This document shows, piece after piece, positions 1-4,890 of a DNA stretch of 5,912 nucleotides (the first letter of the stretch is position 1; every line of letters begins with the position of its first letter). Origin of the DNA: Chloroflexota bacterium (GTDB lineage: Bacteria; Chloroflexota; Limnocylindria; Limnocylindrales; CSP1-4). The notes beneath the pieces were generated by a model that made no database searches, was not told the DNA's origin, and was given only the letters and a program-made list of their open reading frames with translations. The DNA is taken from NCBI GenBank assembly GCA_021814735.1, contig JAKAHX010000120.1:1-5912 (forward strand). The letters are read 5' to 3'. A program made the translations under genes and the position numbers.

Positions 1-694
1 CCACGCCCCGGATCCGCCCTGCCGCCGCGACCGGCCAGGGCCGTGGCTGGGTGCGGACCACGTCCCGCGCTGCCGACACGCACGCATGCCACTGGCCCAC
101 CACGAGCCCCGCGTCCGACGGCGCGAGGTCCGACACGGCGAGCGCGACGGCGGTCCATCGGATCATGGTGGCCAGGTGCTCCCGCGCTCCGTCCCCCGCG
201 CCCAGGTGGGCCGCCGCGTCCTGCGCGGCGCGGGCCGCCAGCTGCTCCCGCCGTGCCGCGCTCGCGACGCTCGCGAGGCGATCGGCCGCGTTCCCGAGTG
301 TCGGCTCGGCGCCCATGATCCTGCGACAGGCCTCGTCCAGCCACGCTCCGGGGATCGCGCGCAGGCGGGCGCAGTCGTCGACCAGCCCGTCGAGGGCAGC
401 CTGCCGCGCGTTGAGGTCGTCGGGCGGCGTGCGTCCCGCGGTGGGTTCGACAACCCCGGGCGCGTGCCCAGCCTGCCGGGCCAGGTCGTATCGGCGACGC
501 CGCTCGGGGTCCGCCAGCCAGTCGCGGGCCGTGTTCAGGCGCTGCGCCTGCAGCGTGGCCGCCGCGCCGTGATGCAGGTCCGGGTGCACCCGCCGGATCA
601 GCGCTCGGTGCGCGGCGAGGATCACCTCGACCGGCGCGTCGCGCGTCACGGAGAGCGCGGCATAGAGATCGAAGTCAGGGACTGGCTCGTTCAT
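1..694 (-). CDS. J-domain (DnaJ-like) protein, C-terminus beyond the window
   Basis: Reading from the ATG at 694 gives 231 codons without a stop up to the window edge, so the 3' end is missing. Residues about 9-72 form a J-domain: it opens DLYAALSV, carries the diagnostic HPD tripeptide at residues 37-39 in RRVHPDLHH, and closes with LADPERRRRYD (60-70), the usual helix III/IV end. J-domains stimulate Hsp70 (DnaK) ATPase activity, and HPD is the essential contact. There is no Gly/Phe region or zinc finger, so this is not DnaJ itself but a class C (J-domain only) co-chaperone. Residues 75-231 are Ala/Arg-rich, probably helical, and match nothing I recognise. An AAGG lies 7 nt before the ATG, supporting this start. 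The gene lies 53 nt downstream of the MutS-like pair on the same strand with no terminator between, so it is probably in the same operon. The J-domain call is firm; the client or partner is unknown. Confidence 0.88.
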   Translation of the reverse strand, partial: MNEPVPDFDLYAALSVTRDAPVEVILAAHRALIRRVHPDLHHGAAATLQAQRLNTARDWLADPERRRRYDLARQAGHAPGVVEPTAGRTPPDDLNARQAALDGLVDDCARLRAIPGAWLDEACRRIMGAEPTLGNAADRLASVASAARREQLAARAAQDAAAHLGAGDGAREHLATMIRWTAVALAVSDLAPSDAGLVVGQWHACVSAARDVVRTQPRPWPVAAAGRIRGV

Positions 695-747
695 GCTCCG
701 ACCTTGTGCCGGCGCGCGCCTGCGAGGTCTGCCCGCGGGTCCCGGGG

Positions 748-2307
748 CTACGCGGAGGGACCGGCGACTCCGGCCACGGCCGTCTCACCGGTCCGCGCGT
801 CGACCGGCGCCGTGAGCGGCTCGCCGAAGACCTGACGATAGACATCCTCGCCGAAGCTCGTGGGCAGCGGCTCTCCCTCGACCACGCGGAAGGTGCGCGT
901 GCCGTCGTCCAGTCGCTCGGCCCGCAGGAAGAGCGCGCCGATCGACGGTTCCCGGTAGAAGGCCCTGGCAAGCTCGTAGAGATGGGTCACGAAACAGACC
1001 TTCACGCCGGAGTCGACGAACGCCCGGACGATCTGGCCCGCGATCTCGGACCCCTCGCGCTCGTTGGTCGAGGCGAACGACTCGTTGAGCAGGACCAGGC
1101 TGCCCCGGCTCACCTGCCCGACGATCGCGCGCATCCGCACCAGCTCCTCGTCGAACCGGCCACTCGTCATGGTCTCGTCTTCCTCGCGGGAGAAGTGGGT
1201 GAACACGCCCGCGCAGACGTCGGCCCGGAACTGCTCGGCTGCCACGAACATCCCGCACTGCAGCATCAGCTGCGCGATCCCCACGCTGCGCAGGAACGTG
1301 GACTTGCCGCCCCGGTTGGCGCCGGTGACCATCACCAGCCGCCGACCGTCGGCGGACACGTCGTTGCCGACCACCGGTCCACCGGTCTCGAGCGACAGGC
1401 AGGGGTCGTAGAGACCCCGCGCCGAGAAGACCGGGGCCCCCGCCGAGACGTCCGGGAAGACCACCGGCTGGCGTGCCTCGGCGAGCCGGTCGTGCAGGTT
1501 GAGACAGGCCACGTAGAAGCCCAGCTCGGTGCGCAGCATGGTGAAGAAGCTGAGGATGTGGTCGGTCGACTGCGACAGCGCGATGGCGACCAGTGCGAGA
1601 CCGCGGTCCCGCAGTTCCGACAGGGCCCGGAAGCCTGCCTCGTCGCGGTCGGGAAGCTGGTACACGAGACCCGAGCGATCGCCGAGGAGGCGGTCCTTCC
1701 AGCCCTGCCGCCGGCGCACGGCACTTCGCAGCACGTAGTGCTCGCCCTTGTTTCCCGCGCCGAGCTCGGCGCTGATGAGCAGGCCGTCCCGGAACTCCAG
1801 GTGACGCAGGTGTTCCTCGATCGACGCGATGTAGGCGTCGTCGAGCTCGCGCTCGATCATCGCGAAGAAGGCGCGGAAGCCCTCCGATGCAAACGCGCCC
1901 GCCTGCTCGTCGGCGATGCCCCGGATCCGCCGCAGCAACGTCACGAACAGCTGCAGGACCTGGACGGAGCGGTGCAGCAGTCCCTCCGGGTAGCGGTCGC
2001 CGAACACGCCTGCCCAGATCTTCTTCTCGCGCAGGACGGCCTCCTCGGCGATCCCGTACAGCTCCCGCACGACCGCGGGATGCTCGAGGCAGTCGGCCAG
2101 GATCCGCTGCCGGTAGACGATCACGTCGGGATCGCGCTCGCCCGTCAGGACGGCCGAGCGTGCCACGCCGAGGAGGAACGGATCGCCCCCGGCCATGGCC
2201 GCGAGCAGGATGTCGAGCTCGAGGTCCTGGGTCAGGTCCTGCGCGTTCGGCGGAAGGTCCGCGTCGGGGTCGAAGTCCCGGTCGCGGTGCATCAGGAGCG
2301 CCTTCAT
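748..2307 (-). CDS. MutS-family ATPase, paralog B (519 aa), keeps the switch His
   Basis: A 519-aa protein with a MutS domain V ATPase at about residues 300-500. Visible motifs are Walker A GANRGGKST (329-337; MutS1 has GPNMGGKST), THFSREED (370-377), SGRFDEEL (382-389), Walker B SLVLLNES (403-410) and FVTHLYEL (439-446), which matches the MutS switch motif THxxEL with His442 present. The Walker B Asp is replaced by Asn408, and the catalytic Glu409 is kept. Residues 1-300 are helical and resemble a reduced MutS core/clamp. The protein is too short for the mismatch-binding and connector domains of MutS1 (about 850 aa), and no Smr domain follows. The start ATG at 2307 overlaps the upstream stop as ATGA, with GAGG 8 nt ahead. 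Met6 (2292) has AAGG 8 nt ahead and is an alternative start. The reading frame stays open upstream to 2508, but that part lies inside paralog A. The stop is TAG at 748-750. By length and architecture it belongs with the non-MMR MutS branches; its substrate is unknown. Confidence 0.9.
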   Translation of the reverse strand: MKALLMHRDRDFDPDADLPPNAQDLTQDLELDILLAAMAGGDPFLLGVARSAVLTGERDPDVIVYRQRILADCLEHPAVVRELYGIAEEAVLREKKIWAGVFGDRYPEGLLHRSVQVLQLFVTLLRRIRGIADEQAGAFASEGFRAFFAMIERELDDAYIASIEEHLRHLEFRDGLLISAELGAGNKGEHYVLRSAVRRRQGWKDRLLGDRSGLVYQLPDRDEAGFRALSELRDRGLALVAIALSQSTDHILSFFTMLRTELGFYVACLNLHDRLAEARQPVVFPDVSAGAPVFSARGLYDPCLSLETGGPVVGNDVSADGRRLVMVTGANRGGKSTFLRSVGIAQLMLQCGMFVAAEQFRADVCAGVFTHFSREEDETMTSGRFDEELVRMRAIVGQVSRGSLVLLNESFASTNEREGSEIAGQIVRAFVDSGVKVCFVTHLYELARAFYREPSIGALFLRAERLDDGTRTFRVVEGEPLPTSFGEDVYRQVFGEPLTAPVDARTGETAVAGVAGPSA

Positions 2308-3839
2308 GACGCGAGCCTCGCGGTGATATCGCGATAGGTGAGACCGTACTTCTCGGCGATGGCCCAGGCGTAGGCGCGCCCGTCCGCGGGGCGCCGCACC
2401 ACCTTGAACGTGCGCCGCGCCGCATCGTGGGGATCCACCCCGCTCACCATGCTGACCGTTGCCTCGCCGATGGCCGACAGCTCGTCGAGGAACGTCACGG
2501 AGACGCACAGCATGTCGCGCCGGATGATCTCGTCCATGATCCGGCGGCCGATGAGGAGTGCGTCGTCGGTGGTGGTGCCGCTGAAGCTCTCGTTCATCAC
2601 CACGAGGCTGTCGGGCGTGGCCTCGTCGAGGATGGCCCGGATGCGGCGCAGGTCGCCCTCGAACCGGCCGCTCAGGTTCTCCAGGTCCTCCTCCTGCTCG
2701 AAGTGGGTGTAGAGGCGATCGAAGAGGAAGAGCCGGGCCTCCGCGCCGGGCACCGGCCAGCCCAGGCTGCCCAGCCAGTGCAGCTGGCCGACCATGCGCG
2801 CGAACGTGGTCTTCCCGCCCTGGTTGGGGCCCGAGACCACCAGGATCCGCTCGGGGCCGGCAAGGTCCACGTCGTTGGTCACGACGCGACCGCCATCGCG
2901 CGCCAGCCGGTCGGCCAGCACCACGTCGAACGCGTCGCGGACGTGCACCGACTTGGAGCGGTCGCTGAGCTCCGGGTAGCAGAAGCCGACGCCCGTCGCG
3001 CTGATGCGGGTCACGAACTCCCGGCAGGCCACGTAGAACTGGATCTCCCGGTCGAACGTCCGGATCGTGGGATCGATGAAGGCGCGGTGCTGCATCGCGA
3101 ACTCCGCCAGTGCCGCGAACGCGTCCGGGTGGAGACGCGCGACGCGGTCGAGGACCGCGGCCTCGACGTGGTTCATCTCCGCGCCCGAGGAGAAGGTGAA
3201 CCGGTAGTCGCGGGGGGCGCCGCGCTTGAACTTCTCGAACGCCTCCAGCACCTCGGCGCTGTAGTCCGGTTCCTCGTCGTAGCGGGTGACGCGGATCCGG
3301 CTTCCCCGGATCTGGAGGCAGTAGCGCACCTCGGCCAGGCGGGCCGCCACCTCGGTGGTGTCGTCGCGCAGCCTGGTGAACGCCTCGGAGCTGACGTATG
3401 CACGGAGATACGCCCCGAAGGCGCGCAGCCCGCTGGACGTGGCGGCGCTCGCCGTCAGGCCACTGGACAGGGACGCGACGGTGTCGCAGTAGATGCGGGC
3501 GGCCTCCAGGTACCAGCGTTGTTTCTGGAGCGGGTAGCGCAGTCGCTCGACCTGGGCGAACGCGGCACGCATCGTGCGCATGCCGCCGGCGAACGCGCCG
3601 ATCAGCTCCACGATCGCTGGATCCTCGAGATCGCGGAACACCTCATGGCGGAATTCGATCAGCCGGAGGTCGTGGAGCGGCACGTGGAAGAACGGGGCCA
3701 GGCGGTACTCGTCGCGGCCCCGGGTGACCGACGCCACCAGCTGGTCGAGGTTCAGGTCCGGGAAGCAGTCGGGCTGCGCCCGCGTCTCTAGGTCCGGAGG
3801 CGCCGGCACGTCGTCGAAGAGGATGCTCTGGAAAGGCAT
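2304..3839 (-). CDS. MutS-family ATPase, paralog A (511 aa), switch His replaced by Phe
   Basis: A 511-aa protein with a MutS-type ABC ATPase at about residues 300-511. Motifs are Walker A GPNQGGKTT (337-345), THFEQEED (378-385), LSGRFEGDL (389-397) and Walker B SLVVMNES (411-418). Asn416 sits where MutS has Asp, and Glu417 is kept. The switch region reads VTFLDEL (448-454), so the His of the MutS THxxEL motif is Phe450. The N-terminal 300 residues are probably helical core, with a FYVAC motif (268-272) shared with paralog B (264-268). The mismatch-reading and connector domains and the Smr domain are absent. The start ATG at 3839 has AAGG 5 nt upstream and is the first gene after a promoter-like pair at 3935-3963. 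The stop TGA (2306-2304) overlaps the ATG of paralog B by ATGA, so the two are probably made in step. An ancient paralogous pair that may form a heterodimer is my inference; that both are MutS-family ATPases is clear. Confidence 0.9.
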   Translation of the reverse strand: MPFQSILFDDVPAPPDLETRAQPDCFPDLNLDQLVASVTRGRDEYRLAPFFHVPLHDLRLIEFRHEVFRDLEDPAIVELIGAFAGGMRTMRAAFAQVERLRYPLQKQRWYLEAARIYCDTVASLSSGLTASAATSSGLRAFGAYLRAYVSSEAFTRLRDDTTEVAARLAEVRYCLQIRGSRIRVTRYDEEPDYSAEVLEAFEKFKRGAPRDYRFTFSSGAEMNHVEAAVLDRVARLHPDAFAALAEFAMQHRAFIDPTIRTFDREIQFYVACREFVTRISATGVGFCYPELSDRSKSVHVRDAFDVVLADRLARDGGRVVTNDVDLAGPERILVVSGPNQGGKTTFARMVGQLHWLGSLGWPVPGAEARLFLFDRLYTHFEQEEDLENLSGRFEGDLRRIRAILDEATPDSLVVMNESFSGTTTDDALLIGRRIMDEIIRRDMLCVSVTFLDELSAIGEATVSMVSGVDPHDAARRTFKVVRRPADGRAYAWAIAEKYGLTYRDITARLAS

Positions 3840-3934
3840 GGGCGCCTTGCCTCGCGCTGGAGGTAGAAGCCGTCAGCGGCTGGGCCGCGTGTGTGGACTG
3901 CCTGGCGGCGTGGCGGGCCTCATCGCCTCCGGAC

Positions 3935-3963
3935 AGGATAGAGGCGCGTCCCGCGCCCGGCAA
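3935..3963 (-). promoter_or_regulatory. sigma70-like promoter of the MutS-like operon
   Basis: On the minus strand TTGCCG (3963-3958) is followed after exactly 17 bp by TATCCT (3940-3935); each hexamer matches its consensus at 4 of 6 positions. Transcription would start near 3928, leaving a leader of about 88 nt before the ATG at 3839. The spacer contains a small dyad, GGCGCG-TCC-CGCGCC (3943-3957 on the plus strand), which could be an operator or chance in GC-rich DNA. Confidence 0.55.
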
Positions 3964-4015
3964 ACGCGGGGCCCTTCCGGGGGTTCCCGGCCGTGGTCGA
4001 TCCGATGCCCGGGCC

Positions 4016-4066
4016 GCTGACGTTGCACGGCCACAGCCCCGCCTGCGCGGCTGGCGTTGCAGGGCC
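4016..4066. repeat. 17-bp imperfect direct repeat, possible regulator sites
   Basis: GCTGACGTTGCACGGCC (4016-4032) recurs as GCTGGCGTTGCAGGGCC (4050-4066): 15 of 17 bases are identical and the starts are 34 bp apart, about three helical turns. The pair lies between the two divergent promoters, with the second copy ending 7 bp before the putative plus -35 element. A 10-bp inverted match to the left end of the first copy, CGTCAGCGGC, occurs at 3871-3880 in the minus-strand leader. Position and spacing suggest a transcription factor site; no known consensus was recognised. Confidence 0.45.
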
Positions 4067-4073
4067 CGATTCC

Positions 4074-4102
4074 GTGCCGCACCCGGTCGGGTGCGCTATG
4101 CT
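4074..4102 (+). promoter_or_regulatory. putative plus-strand promoter
   Basis: TATGCT (4097-4102) matches the -10 consensus at 4 of 6 positions. At 17-bp spacing the -35 element would be GTGCCG (4074-4079), a weak 3 of 6 match, so an activator may be needed. Transcription would begin near 4109, just before the hairpin-rich stretch and terminator. The existence of a terminator about 90 nt downstream supports a transcript starting here. Confidence 0.4.
4078..4095. promoter_or_regulatory. perfect palindrome in the promoter spacer (candidate operator)
   Basis: CGCACCCG (4078-4085) and CGGGTGCG (4088-4095) are perfect reverse complements separated by GT. The element fills nearly the whole gap between the putative -35 and -10 of the plus promoter, a position typical of repressor sites and of spacer-binding regulators. 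It ends 1 bp before the TATGCT hexamer and has no T-run after it, so it is unlikely to be a terminator. Confidence 0.4.
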
Positions 4103-4108
4103 GCTCGC

Positions 4109-4200
4109 AAGTGCATCGGCGCGATGAAGCTCGCGCCATCCGATCGAGCCCCGCCGGATCGGCGGGTGATGGCTTCTGGAGCGTGCTCCAGAAGCTTTTT
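4109..4200 (+). ncRNA. structured leader or small RNA ending in a terminator
   Basis: The approximate 5' end is inferred from the -10 element at 4097-4102. The stretch contains a perfect 7-bp hairpin (GGCGCGA 4118-4124, TCGCGCC 4131-4137, loop TGAAGC). It is followed by two mutually exclusive stems: CCGATC 4140-4145 with GATCGG 4157-4162, or CCCGCC 4150-4155 with GGCGGG 4161-4166, the latter extendable by ATC/GAT (4138-4140 with 4168-4170). The terminator hairpin comes last. GAAGC in the first loop (4126-4130) is complementary to GCTTC at the start of the terminator stem (4172-4176). This is the layout of an attenuator or riboswitch leader, or of a free small RNA of about 90 nt. No known family was recognised. 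Confidence 0.4.
4172..4200 (+). terminator. intrinsic (Rho-independent) terminator
   Basis: GCTTCTGGAG (4172-4181) pairs perfectly with CTCCAGAAGC (4186-4195) around the loop CGTG, followed by TTTTT (4196-4200). A perfect 10-bp stem and a T-run in such GC-rich DNA are unlikely to be chance. It works only on the plus strand, since no T-run follows on the other side. No gene precedes it on this strand, so it must end a short upstream transcript or act conditionally ahead of the rightward genes. Confidence 0.85.
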
Positions 4201-4219
4201 AGCGTTCACCGAGGTCGGG

Positions 4220-4444
4220 ATGAGCAGCATCGAGCGGCAGGGGGCAAGCCCGATGACGGGCGCCCGGCGGGATCCTTCGGGGGGTCGCGGCGCCGCTCTG
4301 CGTTCCGTGGTGCTCATCGGCGTCGTCTGCAACCTCGTCGACACGGCCCTCGGGGGCTCGGGCGCCATCACGGGCCCGTGCCTCCGGGTGCCCGGCGCCA
4401 GTGCCCTGGTGGTCGACGCGGTGGCCGGCGGGAGAGGAGCGTGA
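4220..4444 (+). CDS. hypothetical small protein, 74 aa (doubtful)
   Basis: The ORF starts at ATG 4220, with GAGG 5 nt upstream, and ends in TGA 4442-4444, which overlaps the Nudix start as TGATG. Nearly 90% of its third codon positions are G or C, as in neighbouring genes. The product has a basic, Gly/Arg-rich N-terminal third and one hydrophobic stretch (about residues 29-53, starting SVVLIGVVCNLVD) that could be a single membrane segment; no family is recognised. The frame is open further upstream (ATG at 4169), but that start would lie in the terminator. The other plus frame is also open here, so the reading-frame evidence is weak. It could be a leader-encoded small membrane protein or simply untranslated leader. 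Confidence 0.35.
   Translation: MSSIERQGASPMTGARRDPSGGRGAALRSVVLIGVVCNLVDTALGGSGAITGPCLRVPGASALVVDAVAGGRGA
4431..4439 (+). promoter_or_regulatory. ribosome binding site of the Nudix gene
   Basis: GGAGAGGAG is the strongest Shine-Dalgarno sequence seen in the window. Three in-frame starts follow it: GTG 4441, ATG 4444 and ATG 4447. From AGGAG the gaps are 1, 4 and 7 nt, so 4444 or 4447 is used and GTG 4441 is too close. Confidence 0.7.
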
Positions 4445-4890
4445 TGATGGGACGCGAGCCCACGCGTCGGCCGGTCACGATCGTGCATCGTTCGGCCGGT
4501 GCCGTGGTCATGCAGGACGGGCGGTGCCTGATCCTGAAGAAGCGACGGGAGTGGGTCTTCCCGAAGGGTCACCTGGAGGAAGGCGAGACGGCCGAGCAGG
4601 CCGCCCTCCGCGAGGTCCGCGAGGAGACCGGGGTCGAGATCGCCATCGACGAATGGCTCGGCACCACGCGCTACGAGTTCGCCGACCGGCGTCGGGGATT
4701 CCGCAACCGCAAGGCCGTGGACTGGTTCCTGGCACACCCGGTGGGCGGCGAGCTGCGTCCCGATCCGATCTTCGCCGCCGGCAGCTATGTCGCCCTCGAC
4801 GATGCCCTCGAACGCCTGTCGCACGAGGCCGACCGGGACATCGCCCGCCGCGCGTTCGGGCTGGCCGTGGGCGACGAGGAGATGGAATGA
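4444..4890 (+). CDS. Nudix hydrolase (MutT/Ap4A-hydrolase-like)
   Basis: A 148-aa single-domain Nudix enzyme, the usual length for the family. The Nudix box is perfect at residues 42-64: Gly42, Glu48, then REVREETGV (56-64), fitting GX5EX7REUXEEXGU. The two EE pairs and Arg coordinate Mg2+ for hydrolysis of a nucleoside diphosphate linked to another group. The approach VFPKGHLEEGE (38-48) is typical of diadenosine polyphosphate and diphosphoinositol-type members, and Tyr77 lies near where Ap4A hydrolases carry a substrate-stacking Tyr. Substrate is therefore a guess: Ap4A-like dinucleotides rather than 8-oxo-dGTP. The C-terminal part (about 90-140) completes the fold. The start may be 4447, one codon later. 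The stop TGA 4888-4890 overlaps the MoxR ATG at 4887 as ATGA, so the two are translationally coupled. Probably cytoplasmic; no signal peptide is seen. Confidence 0.92.
   Translation: MMGREPTRRPVTIVHRSAGAVVMQDGRCLILKKRREWVFPKGHLEEGETAEQAALREVREETGVEIAIDEWLGTTRYEFADRRRGFRNRKAVDWFLAHPVGGELRPDPIFAAGSYVALDDALERLSHEADRDIARRAFGLAVGDEEME

Larger units (their letters stand above)
3840..4219. other. divergent regulatory region without a convincing gene
   Basis: This stretch separates the leftward MutS-like operon from the rightward Nudix/MoxR genes. It holds, left to right: the minus-strand leader with the AAGG ribosome binding site (3845-3848 as CCTT on the plus strand), a minus-strand promoter, a 17-bp direct repeat, a plus-strand promoter with an internal palindrome, a hairpin-rich stretch and an intrinsic terminator. 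Open frames cross it on both strands, but they show no protein motif and overlap these signals. I saw no tRNA or known riboswitch consensus. Confidence 0.7.

Noticed and set aside
711..720. 10-bp palindrome GGCGCGCGCC between paralog B and the J-domain gene
   Set aside because: A simple CpG palindrome in very GC-rich DNA, with no T-run; too weak to call a terminator or operator.
706..2337. 543-aa open frame on the plus strand
   Set aside because: It is exactly antisense to MutS-like paralog B, shows no recognisable motif, and is the expected shadow of a GC-rich coding strand.
2308..2508. 67-residue N-terminal extension of MutS-like paralog B
   Set aside because: It lies within the coding region of paralog A in another frame, is Arg/Gly-rich, and is replaced by a well-placed ATGA start at 2307.
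2427..3791. 454-aa open frame on the plus strand
   Set aside because: It is antisense to MutS-like paralog A, whose ATPase motifs are unmistakable; the frame has low complexity and no domain.
748..3839. Canonical mutS mismatch repair genes
   Set aside because: Both proteins are far too short for MutS1, lack the mismatch-binding region, and have altered Walker B; no Smr domain for MutS2 either.
3930..4070. Lysine riboswitch-like start (GATAGAGGCGCG) on the plus strand
   Set aside because: Only this short string and a GCTGGC fragment resemble the L-box; the GAGTA, GAAAGG and GCCGAAGC blocks are missing, and the string overlaps the minus-strand promoter.
3893..4219. Upstream extension of the 74-aa ORF
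   Set aside because: It would read through the promoter-like element and the perfect terminator hairpin and has no motif.
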